A DNA stretch of 61,290 bases from an uncultured Muribaculaceae bacterium. GTDB lineage: Bacteria > Bacteroidota > Bacteroidia > Bacteroidales > Muribaculaceae. The position numbers and the translations under genes are program-made. This document shows, one piece after another, positions 24,597 through 32,414 of this stretch. Position 1 is the first letter of the stretch. Every line of letters starts with the position of its first letter. Where the stretch lies: the NCBI GenBank assembly GCA_910585755.1, contig CAJUFH010000012.1, positions 1-61,290 on the forward strand, given 5' to 3'. The notes beneath the pieces are model-generated. The model ran no database searches and was not told the DNA's origin. It saw only the letters and a list, made by a program, of their open reading frames with translations.

Positions 24597-27212
24597 ATGA
24601 TGAAAAAAATACTGTTCAGCCTGGGCCTCCTTATAGCCGCCGCCACACCCGCGGCCGCGGCGCAGGACGCCAACATCCGCCTTACCGACGTCAGTCTGAT
24701 GCACGAGAGCCGCGACACCCCTTATCCGACTGACGGATGGGTGGAGACCGAGCGCGCGATTTCTTTCCAGTGGCCGATGCCCGCGTGGGCCCGCGGCAAG
24801 GGGGCACCCCTCGACGGTATGGAGCACACTGTCAAGAAAGTAGACAAGTCGAAGCTCAAATACAAGCTCCGCTACTCTACCGACAAGAGCTTCCCCGCCG
24901 GCAATACCGTCACCGTCGACCGCATATGGCCGTTCTATAATCCCGAAAAGCCCCTGGCAGTCGGAACCTGGTACTGGCAGCACGCCTTCGTCAACGAGGA
25001 CGGCACCGAGGACTGGAGCCCGGTTTATTCCTTCACGGTAGTAGACAACCCGAAGATGTTCGCGCCCCCTTCATATAAGGAGTTCATCGCGAAGCTCCCC
25101 AAGAAGCACCCGCGCATCCTGGTTGATGCTGACAACTGGGACGACTTCATCGAGGGTGCGAAAGAGAAGCCCGAGTACCGCTGGTATCTCGACGTTGCCG
25201 ACAAGGCGCTCGTCGAGCCGATGAAGCGCGTCGAGGATATCCGCACCGACAAGGTGAAGTCGCTTGACAACCCGATGAAGGTAAAGGCTTATCTTACCCG
25301 CGAGTCCCGCCGCATCATCGACGCCGAGGAGAGCACCTGCGAGGCCCTCATCCGCGCGTATGTCCTGACCAAGGACCGCAAGTATGCCGACGAGGCCATC
25401 AAGCGCATCACCACCATGTTCTCCTGGAGTGACAACCCCAACGTCCAGGGTGACTTCAACGACGGCGCCATCGTTTCGTTAGCTTCCATGGCCTACGACT
25501 CCTTCTACAACTTCATGACCGACGCGCAGAAGAAGCAGTTTATCGACGAGCTTCGTCCGCGCATAGCCAAGATGTACGGCCATTACAACAATTACCTGGA
25601 AAACCATATAGCCGAGAACCATCTCTGGCAGATGAACTTCCGCATCACCTCTATGGCTGTTTACGCTACTTATGGCGACATGCCCGAGAGCGACCTGTGG
25701 GCCGACTACTGCTATAACGTATGGCTGGCCCGCTTCCCTGGCCTCAACCGCGACGGCGCCTGGCACAACGGCGACTCGTACTTTACCGTCAACACCCGCA
25801 CCCTGGTCGAGATGCCCTGGTTCTACTCCCGCGTGACCGGCTACGATTTCTTTTCCGACCCCTGGTACGACAACAACACGCTCTACACTATCTACCACTG
25901 TCCTCCCTTCTCCAAATCGGCCGGTAACGGCAGCTCGCACCAGAACGTAGGGCGCCCGAACGCTATCCGCATCGGTTATCTCGACGCCATGGCCCGCGTC
26001 CGCAACAACAGCATCGCCGCCGATTTCGTACGCCGCACTCTCGAAAAAGAGCCCGAATACCTCAAGAAAGCCCACCTCGCCAAGCCCGGCGACCTCGCCT
26101 GGTTCCGCCTGCAATGCGACAAGCCCCTCCCGACCGGCCCCGGTCTGACTGCCCTTATGTCGGGCTACACCTTCCCGCAGAGCGGCCTTTCGAGCGCCTG
26201 CAACAACTGGGACAAGAACGGCGCCAACTCGATGTGGAGCTTCCGTTCCTCCCCCTACGGCTCGACATCCCACGCGATTTCCAACCAGAACGCGTTCAAC
26301 ACCTTCTACGGCGGCCGTCCCCTTTTCTACAGCTCCGGCCACCACACCTCCTTCACCGACGAGCACGCCATCCTCTGCCACCGCGCTTCCCGCGCCCATA
26401 ACACAATCCTCCCCGACGGCAACAACCAGCGCATCGGTGTCGAGGGTTACGGATGGATTCCCCGCTACTACAACAGCGACAAGCTGAACTACGTTGTCGG
26501 CGACGCTTCCAATGCTTACGGCAAGGTAATCTCACCCCTGTGGCTCGAGCGCGGCAAACAGAGCAACGTCGAGTTCAGCAAGGAGAACGGCTGGGACGAC
26601 AACCACGTCAAGACCTTCCGCCGCCACATCGTCGATCTCGGCAGCAATGGTTGGATTCTCGTTTATGACGAGCTTGAGGCCGACCAGCCCGTTTCCTGGC
26701 ACTACCTGCTACACTCCGTCTATGGCCCGATTGAGTTTGACAAGGAGGAGAATTCCAAGTACGTGCATATCAACACAGTGAACCGCGGCGCGCAGTCCGA
26801 CGCGTTCCTCTTCTCTACCGGCGCTCTCGAGTGCGACACTACCAACCAGTTCTTCGTTCCCCCTGTAAACTGGCTCAAGGGTGACGCAAAGGGTAACTTC
26901 AAGAAGTACCCCAACCATCACCACTTCACCGCCAAGTCTGAGAAATCGAACGTCTACCGTTTCGCCGCCCTCATCAATACCCACGCGGCGAAGCACCCCT
27001 CTGTCAAGCCCAATATCCGCAAGAGCGGCACCATCCGCATCCCCGGCTGGCTGATCAGCGTCAACCTCTCCAGCGAAGGAAAGCCCTCCTTCTTCGTCGA
27101 GAAAGAGGGTGAGGAGACCGTCACCATTCAGTACAAAGGTGAGGAAACCATAGTGAACGAAAACGGGTACGTCACCACCCTTACCGACGTGGTGCCCGAC
27201 CTCGAAATCTGA
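24597..27212 (+). CDS. Heparinase II/III-type polysaccharide lyase, DUF4962 + PL15-like (periplasmic)
   Basis: This 871-residue lyase has signal peptide MMKKILFSLGLLIAAATPAAAAQ. An N-terminal Fn3-like DUF4962 domain (KLKYKLRYSTDKSF, VGTWYWQHAFVNEDG) precedes an alpha/alpha toroid and a heparinase II/III beta-sandwich. Candidate catalytic groups are histidines in ENHIAENHLW (about residues 337 and 342), Y395 in NGDSYFTVN and H559 in TSHAISNQNAF. This layout resembles PL15 lyases, including exolytic heparin/heparan sulfate enzymes of gut Bacteroides. It would cut glycosaminoglycan by beta-elimination and leave an unsaturated uronate for GH88. ATG 24597 is followed immediately by a second ATG at 24600; the upstream ATG 24543 lacks a signal-peptide start. 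Substrate is inferred from neighbours. Confidence 0.88.
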   Translation: MMKKILFSLGLLIAAATPAAAAQDANIRLTDVSLMHESRDTPYPTDGWVETERAISFQWPMPAWARGKGAPLDGMEHTVKKVDKSKLKYKLRYSTDKSFPAGNTVTVDRIWPFYNPEKPLAVGTWYWQHAFVNEDGTEDWSPVYSFTVVDNPKMFAPPSYKEFIAKLPKKHPRILVDADNWDDFIEGAKEKPEYRWYLDVADKALVEPMKRVEDIRTDKVKSLDNPMKVKAYLTRESRRIIDAEESTCEALIRAYVLTKDRKYADEAIKRITTMFSWSDNPNVQGDFNDGAIVSLASMAYDSFYNFMTDAQKKQFIDELRPRIAKMYGHYNNYLENHIAENHLWQMNFRITSMAVYATYGDMPESDLWADYCYNVWLARFPGLNRDGAWHNGDSYFTVNTRTLVEMPWFYSRVTGYDFFSDPWYDNNTLYTIYHCPPFSKSAGNGSSHQNVGRPNAIRIGYLDAMARVRNNSIAADFVRRTLEKEPEYLKKAHLAKPGDLAWFRLQCDKPLPTGPGLTALMSGYTFPQSGLSSACNNWDKNGANSMWSFRSSPYGSTSHAISNQNAFNTFYGGRPLFYSSGHHTSFTDEHAILCHRASRAHNTILPDGNNQRIGVEGYGWIPRYYNSDKLNYVVGDASNAYGKVISPLWLERGKQSNVEFSKENGWDDNHVKTFRRHIVDLGSNGWILVYDELEADQPVSWHYLLHSVYGPIEFDKEENSKYVHINTVNRGAQSDAFLFSTGALECDTTNQFFVPPVNWLKGDAKGNFKKYPNHHHFTAKSEKSNVYRFAALINTHAAKHPSVKPNIRKSGTIRIPGWLISVNLSSEGKPSFFVEKEGEETVTIQYKGEETIVNENGYVTTLTDVVPDLEI

Positions 27213-27237
27213 TTCATCATTAACCTACATAACACCA

Positions 27238-27981
27238 ATGAAAAAACTCAGCATAATCCTCCTGGCGGCCGCCATTGCCGGTCTGTCAGCGGTTAATGCC
27301 CAGGCCCCGAGGATTCGCACCTCGGCCCCTGCCGAGAAAACGGCGCAGAAAGGCGCCGCCGCTCCCAAGAAAAAAGCCGCCTCGGCGGTTTCCGACGGAG
27401 CCGCGGCCGCTGCTCCCAAAGGGGGCAAGAAGGGCGGAAAGGGGGGAAAGAAAAAGGCCGCGCAGCAGCCGGTAGAGACTTATACCCCGTCGTCGAGCCA
27501 GTACATGGCCCTGAAGACCAACCTCGTCTACGACGCGTTCGGCGTTCTCAACCTGGCGTATGAGTGCCAGTTCGCCGACCACTGGACCGCGGAGCTTCCC
27601 GTAATGTGGAGCCTGTGGGACTGGAAGGAGAGCCGCGGCCTCCGTACCGTTGCCCTGCAGCCCGGTGTCAAATACTGGTTCTCGAAGCCCGGAAGCGGCC
27701 ACGCCGTAGGGGCTGACTTCGACCTGGCCTGGTACAACGCCCGATGGGACGATGACCGTTACCAGTCGGAAGGTCGCCCCGCGATGGGCGCGAGCATCCT
27801 CTACGCCTACACCCTCAACATGGGCCGCGGCTGGAAAGCTGAATTTTCCTTCGGCGTCGGGTATGTCAACACCCGTTACAATACCTACTACAACATCTCC
27901 GACGGCGCGCTGATCGATACCCGCACCAAGAACTACTTCGGTCCGACACGTCTCGGAATCACCCTGGTTTATTCCCTCTAA
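27238..27981 (+). CDS. DUF3575 outer-membrane beta-barrel protein
   Basis: This 247-residue protein has signal peptide MKKLSIILLAAAIAGLSAVNAQ. It then has a long low-complexity Ala/Lys/Gly stretch (about residues 28-77, with GGKKGGKGGKKK). The C-terminal DUF3575 barrel opens YMALKTNLVYDAFGVLNLAYE and ends FGPTRLGITLVYSL. In Bacteroidales DUF3575 genes usually open fimbrial (FimA/Mfa-type) operons. Here it follows the lyase by 25 bases and precedes three fimbrillin-like lipoproteins, so it belongs to that cassette. The basic linker is unusual and might bind polyanionic glycans or peptidoglycan (inference). Confidence 0.85.
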   Translation: MKKLSIILLAAAIAGLSAVNAQAPRIRTSAPAEKTAQKGAAAPKKKAASAVSDGAAAAAPKGGKKGGKGGKKKAAQQPVETYTPSSSQYMALKTNLVYDAFGVLNLAYECQFADHWTAELPVMWSLWDWKESRGLRTVALQPGVKYWFSKPGSGHAVGADFDLAWYNARWDDDRYQSEGRPAMGASILYAYTLNMGRGWKAEFSFGVGYVNTRYNTYYNISDGALIDTRTKNYFGPTRLGITLVYSL

Positions 27982-28005
27982 CCCCCAATCATCCACCCAA
28001 CCGCA

Positions 28006-29016
28006 ATGAAAAAGTTTCTTTTAATGACAGCTCTCGCCGCCTGTTCGACGCTTTGGACCGGCTGCACGCTGACTCAGGAACCCAAGGGCCAGGGGGTTGA
28101 CCCCACCCAGGTTAACGTCGAGGTCGCTGTCGACCTGAACCTCGAGCTGCCTGACAACGAGGGCGCCTACGCCGACCTCGTGCCCGAAGTAACGGACGAG
28201 TTCACCCGCCGATTCGTAGTAGAGGCCGTGCTGACCGACGGCAGCGTGGCCCAGCGCCAGGTATCATACGAGAAAATCGTGGCGGGCAAAACCGAGTACG
28301 CCCTCCATACCAAGTTCCGCCTCAACGCCCGCCAGTACAAGCTCCTGGTGTGGAGCGACTACGTTAAGACGGAGGATACTGAGACAAACCTCTACTACGA
28401 CCCCTCGTCGCTTACTCCCGTGCTCCCCTGGGGCAACTATGTAGGCAACAACGAGCGTAAGGACTGCTTCCGCGGCCTCGCCGACCTTGACCTGCGCAAA
28501 TACCGCGACGAATGGGCCGCGAGCGTTTCCCTCGATGTCGAGCTGGCCCGCCCGGTAGGCCGGTATGAAATCATCACCACCGACCTCGGCGCTTTCCGCC
28601 AGCGTCTTGCCGACGGCCTGATTTCCGGCTCGGAGTTCTCGGTGCGCGTGCGCTACGCCGACTACCGCGCCACGGGTTATAACGTCCTTCAGAACGTGCC
28701 TAAGAACTTCCTCTCCTATCTCTTCTACAAGACAACACTGGAAACCGAGAACTGGAACGCCGACCAGGCCTCAATGCGCCTGGGCTTCGACTATTGCTTT
28801 GTCGACGCCGGAGAGGCCGGCTCGAAGATTCCGGTGGAAATCGAGATTCTCAACGAGAACAACCAGCAGGTTTCCCGCACGGTGCTTTCGATTCCCGTGG
28901 TTCAGGGGTACAACACAGTGGTTTCCGGCCGCTTTATGACCGGCACCGACGACGGCTCCGTATCGGTTGACACCGCCTACGACGGCGTTGTCGACATCGA
29001 CCTCGGCAAACTCTAA
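28006..29016 (+). CDS. DUF6562/Mfa-like fimbrial lipoprotein (minor or anchor subunit)
   Basis: This is a 336-residue lipoprotein (MKKFLLMTALAACSTLWTGC, lipid C20). Two immunoglobulin-like halves follow: VNVEVAVDLNLELP and FVVEAVLTDGSVAQRQVSYEK in the first, and PVGRYEIITTDLGAFRQRL and FDYCFVDAGEAGSKIPVEIEI in the second. KLLVWSDYV is a typical DUF6562/fimbrillin strand. It lacks the long C-terminal domain of the next two proteins and so may anchor or cap the assembly. It lies 24 bases after the DUF3575 gene. Assignment to DUF6562 is from memory of the family's general pattern. Confidence 0.7.
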   Translation: MKKFLLMTALAACSTLWTGCTLTQEPKGQGVDPTQVNVEVAVDLNLELPDNEGAYADLVPEVTDEFTRRFVVEAVLTDGSVAQRQVSYEKIVAGKTEYALHTKFRLNARQYKLLVWSDYVKTEDTETNLYYDPSSLTPVLPWGNYVGNNERKDCFRGLADLDLRKYRDEWAASVSLDVELARPVGRYEIITTDLGAFRQRLADGLISGSEFSVRVRYADYRATGYNVLQNVPKNFLSYLFYKTTLETENWNADQASMRLGFDYCFVDAGEAGSKIPVEIEILNENNQQVSRTVLSIPVVQGYNTVVSGRFMTGTDDGSVSVDTAYDGVVDIDLGKL

Positions 29017-29054
29017 CCATCAAAGAATAATCAACTTTAAAGTTTAATATCGAT

Positions 29055-30629
29055 ATGAAAAATTTTTCTAAGATTCTCTTCGGTTTCGGCGCCGCGTTCG
29101 CTATGACCGCCTGCGCTTCCGAAGAAGTGGCAAATCCCGCCGCTACAACCGACGTTACCGTCTCGGTGGCAACAGACGCAGGTATCGCGAGCCGCGCCCT
29201 GGCGACCATCGAAGGTTATGAACTCAAATGCGTGATGCAGCTCCTCGACGACAACGGCGCGACCGTCGGCACCCAGGCTACCGCCTCCGCCACTGCCGGA
29301 AAAGCATCCTTCGTGATCAAGGCCGCCGACATCGACGCCGGTGCCTCCAAGGCTCTCTTCTGGGCCGAGTATGTTCCGACCGCTGCCGGGACCAAGGTCT
29401 ACAACAGCGCTGACCTGACAAAAATCAGCTACAACGTTACCGAGTTCAACGCCGCCGACGCCAATCTTATGGCTGCTGCCGACGCATTCGCCGGAACCAT
29501 CACTACTCTGACCAACGGCGCTTCTACAACCCTGACGCGCCCGATGATCCAGTTTAACTTCTCGGTGAAGAACCCCGAAGTTGCCGCCGCCGCCACCACC
29601 CTCAAGGTTGCCTACTCCGCTCCTTCGGGCTACAACGTGCTGACCGGCAACTGCGACGCGGCCGCTTCGCAGGATGTGGTCTACAACAACAACGCGTTTG
29701 CCCCGACCGCCAAGAAATGGTTCTCCAGCTTCATTTTCGCTCCCACCAATATGTCGAAGTACGACAAGGCCATCACTATGACCCTCGGCGGCGGATTCGA
29801 CAAGGTTATGACCATCGCAGCCGAAACTCTTCCCCTCGATGCCAACTACATCGTCAACACTGAGGGCGAGATTTCCGCCGGTGGCGACGAGACCCTCGAC
29901 GTGAACGTCAGCGTTGACGTCAACGGTTCTTTTGAGAACGAGCCCAAGCCCGCTGTCTTCGAGGTGGGAGCCTATGTTGACGCGGCCGGCAATCCCGTCA
30001 GCGACAAGGAGTCCGCGGTAGGTATCGTCTACCACGTCGGAGCTATCGAAGGCGACGAGATAAGCCTCTATCCCGCCGAGTTCGCAGGCAAGACCATCAA
30101 AGGCTATGTTGTAGCTATGGAAAATACCATAAAGGCTCGCCAGCAATTCAACGCCGCGATTATTCCGGACGGACTTACCCCTAATGAAAATCTGATTAAC
30201 GGCACTCAGAATAGCGCGTATATTTTGAACGCTATGGGCGCATCTGCTTTTGTTACAGCTTGGAATAACTGGGTCGCTGCCCATCCGCTGGAAGCCAACG
30301 GCAATGTAACAGAATGGTATATTCCCGCACGCCTCCAGATGGAAGTTTGGTTCGGTATGCTGATGGTTACCTATAACCTCAAAGGCGAGCTGATAGATGG
30401 TACTCCCAATGGTTCCGAGGCTTTCCGCGCTCTCTTCCCTGAGAACACTATCTTTGACCGCTCCCCGATTGCTAACTGCATGTATGCTACATGCTCGGTG
30501 AACGCTTCCGGTAATATCCAGGGCGCGAGCCTTACAGCGTCGGATTTGACAGTCAAGTTCTCGCAGGTTGACGTTAAGACGAAGACGCAGAGTGTTCTGG
30601 GCCGCGCCATGTTCACTGTTTTTGAATAA
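29055..30629 (+). CDS. Fimbrillin-like DUF6562 lipoprotein with C-terminal FISUMP/DUF1566-like domain (paralogue 1)
   Basis: This 524-residue lipoprotein (signal ending MTAC, C20, followed by acidic ASEEV, a possible surface-export signal) has two parts. The first 300 residues are a DUF6562-like fimbrillin pair of domains (YELKCVMQLLDDNGATVGTQ, SKALFWAEYVP, RPMIQFNFSVKNPE). The rest resembles DUF1566/FISUMP lectin-fold domains (SAVGIVYHVG, YVVAMENT, NGTQNSAYILN, WYIPARLQMEVW). It is homologous over its full length to the next protein. The combination suggests a filament subunit or tip carrying a ligand-binding head. A strong hairpin follows the stop. Confidence 0.72.
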   Translation: MKNFSKILFGFGAAFAMTACASEEVANPAATTDVTVSVATDAGIASRALATIEGYELKCVMQLLDDNGATVGTQATASATAGKASFVIKAADIDAGASKALFWAEYVPTAAGTKVYNSADLTKISYNVTEFNAADANLMAAADAFAGTITTLTNGASTTLTRPMIQFNFSVKNPEVAAAATTLKVAYSAPSGYNVLTGNCDAAASQDVVYNNNAFAPTAKKWFSSFIFAPTNMSKYDKAITMTLGGGFDKVMTIAAETLPLDANYIVNTEGEISAGGDETLDVNVSVDVNGSFENEPKPAVFEVGAYVDAAGNPVSDKESAVGIVYHVGAIEGDEISLYPAEFAGKTIKGYVVAMENTIKARQQFNAAIIPDGLTPNENLINGTQNSAYILNAMGASAFVTAWNNWVAAHPLEANGNVTEWYIPARLQMEVWFGMLMVTYNLKGELIDGTPNGSEAFRALFPENTIFDRSPIANCMYATCSVNASGNIQGASLTASDLTVKFSQVDVKTKTQSVLGRAMFTVFE

Positions 30630-30674
30630 TCTCCGCTGTGTAAGTAGGAAACTGACACGCGTTCAGCATTTTTC

Positions 30675-30714
30675 CGACGCGGGCCGGAAGGCCCCGGCTC
30701 TCCGGCCCGCGTCG
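30675..30714 (+). terminator. Strong intercistronic hairpin between the fimbrillin paralogues
   Basis: A perfect 14-bp GC-rich stem (CGACGCGGGCCGGA and complement) has a 12-base loop and is followed by ATTTTC. It lies in the only large gap (159 bases) of the operon. It may terminate part of the transcripts or protect the upstream mRNA end, raising expression of the upstream genes. Confidence 0.7.
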
Positions 30715-30788
30715 ATTTTCATAACAACGACGCTATTTCGGTACAGGAGAATTTTTCAAGAAGGAAAACTTTAAAGATGATACTATCC

Positions 30789-32390
30789 ATGAATACGATT
30801 CATAAACTCTTACTCGGTGTGGCGGCAATGGCGGCTTTCGCCTCCTGCTCCCACACTGAAGATATTACCCCTGCCGGCGCTCCCAAGGGTGACATTGTCG
30901 TGCGTGTGGCGACCCAGGGGTCCGAGTCCGGCAGCCGCGCGGGCGTGGAAGTCATACCGGGCTATACATTGAAGTGCGTGATGCAGCTCTTCGCCGATGA
31001 CGGCGTGGCTGTCGGGACCCGCGAGGTGATGAACGCCTCCTCGGGCACCGCGGAGTTCGTTCTCCACGCCAAAGATATTGCCAACGGGGCTACCAAGGCC
31101 GCTTTCTGGGCCGAATATATGCCTGACGATCCTCTGGCAACCCCTCAGATTTACAATAGCGACGACCTGTCGAACATTACATACAGCGAGACAGCCTTCG
31201 ACCTCGCCGACGCGAACCGCATGGCGGCGATGGACGCTTTCGCCGGGCTTCTCACCACACTTGAAAACGGCGCTACTGTCACTCTCAAGCGTCCGATGAT
31301 CAAGCTGAACTTCACTCCGAAGAACCCGGAGACGGCTCAGGGAGCCAAACTTATTAAAATAAGTTATAAAGCCCCTTCCGGCTACAATATCATCGACGGT
31401 ACCTGCAATAAGGACGCGTATGTCGACGTTACCTATAACAACGACAAATTCGACCCCGCGCAGTCCCCCTGGTTTACCAATATGATTTTCGCCCCGTCCA
31501 ACATGGCGAAACTTGAACAGCCGATAATGATGCAGGTCAGCGGACGCGGCGACCAAAAGATGACCATAGCCAAAAACACTATCCCCCTGGATGCGAACTA
31601 TACCGTCAACGCAGTGGCAGAGATTACCCGCGCGGAGACCCAGGACCTCAACGTGGAGGTTTCGATTGACAACGAGTTTGTCAACGATCCCGACCGAAAC
31701 GTCGAGATGGTGGTCGGTTCGTATGTCAATGCCCGCGGCCGCGCCACCCTCGACCCCTTCTCCGCAGTCGGCATAGTGTTCTACATGGGCGCTATGTCGG
31801 GCGACAATATCTCGCTTTATCCCGAGAAGTTCGCCGGCAAGACAATCAAGGCTTACGCCGTAGCTATCGAGAATGTCGCAAAGGCCCGCGCCCAGTTCAA
31901 CGCTGAGGCTATCGCGGCCGGATTCACTCCCGCCGAGAACCTTGTCAACGGAACTCAGAACAGCGAGAACATCCTGAGCCGGCTCGGCGAATCGGCCTTC
32001 CATACCGCCTGGACCGCCTGGACCGCCGAACACGCCATGGAATCGGGGGGCAACACCACCGACTGGTATCTCCCGGCCCGCGCCCAGATGGAGGAATGGA
32101 TGAGCATGCTGATGGTTACAACCAACCTCCGTAACGAGGAAATCGGCGGTTCCCCGACCGGCTCCCGCGAGTTCCGCGCCCTCTTCCCTCTGAACACGAT
32201 TTTCGACCGCGACCCGTTCGCTAACTGCATGTACGCGACCTGCTCCGTAAACTCCAGCGGCAATATCCAGGGCACAAGCCTCACCGCCACTGAGAACGGA
32301 ACGAACGGAACCGTAAAGTTCTCGCAGATTGACGTGAAGACCAAGACGCAGAGCGTACTCGGCCGCGCGATGATTACAATCTTTGAATAA
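30789..32390 (+). CDS. Fimbrillin-like DUF6562 lipoprotein with C-terminal FISUMP/DUF1566-like domain (paralogue 2)
   Basis: This is a 533-residue lipoprotein (MNTIHKLLLGVAAMAAFASC, C20). It aligns with the preceding protein from end to end: YTLKCVMQLFADDGVAVGTR, AFWAEYMP, RPMIKLNFTPKNPE, SAVGIVFYMG, WYLPARAQMEEW, and a near-identical end KFSQ-DVKTKTQSVLGRAM. I chose ATG 30789 because the leader AACTTTAAAG lies 12 bases upstream of it, exactly as in the paralogue; ATG 30777 would fall inside that leader. It is probably the alternative filament subunit or tip. It stands just ahead of a lipoprotein lyase. Confidence 0.72.
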   Translation: MNTIHKLLLGVAAMAAFASCSHTEDITPAGAPKGDIVVRVATQGSESGSRAGVEVIPGYTLKCVMQLFADDGVAVGTREVMNASSGTAEFVLHAKDIANGATKAAFWAEYMPDDPLATPQIYNSDDLSNITYSETAFDLADANRMAAMDAFAGLLTTLENGATVTLKRPMIKLNFTPKNPETAQGAKLIKISYKAPSGYNIIDGTCNKDAYVDVTYNNDKFDPAQSPWFTNMIFAPSNMAKLEQPIMMQVSGRGDQKMTIAKNTIPLDANYTVNAVAEITRAETQDLNVEVSIDNEFVNDPDRNVEMVVGSYVNARGRATLDPFSAVGIVFYMGAMSGDNISLYPEKFAGKTIKAYAVAIENVAKARAQFNAEAIAAGFTPAENLVNGTQNSENILSRLGESAFHTAWTAWTAEHAMESGGNTTDWYLPARAQMEEWMSMLMVTTNLRNEEIGGSPTGSREFRALFPLNTIFDRDPFANCMYATCSVNSSGNIQGTSLTATENGTNGTVKFSQIDVKTKTQSVLGRAMITIFE

Positions 32391-32414
32391 CCCCATCCCC
32401 GCTTCGACACTCAT

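Noticed and set aside
29037..30284. Long minus-strand frame opposite the fimbrillin paralogue 1
   Set aside because: It has a glycine/valine-rich composition typical of the antisense of GC-rich coding sequence, no ribosome-binding site and no family resemblance.
30810..32414. 534-codon minus-strand frame opposite fimbrillin paralogue 2
   Set aside because: It mirrors the real gene's codon pattern on the other strand; the plus-strand frame has a lipoprotein signal and a full-length homologue.
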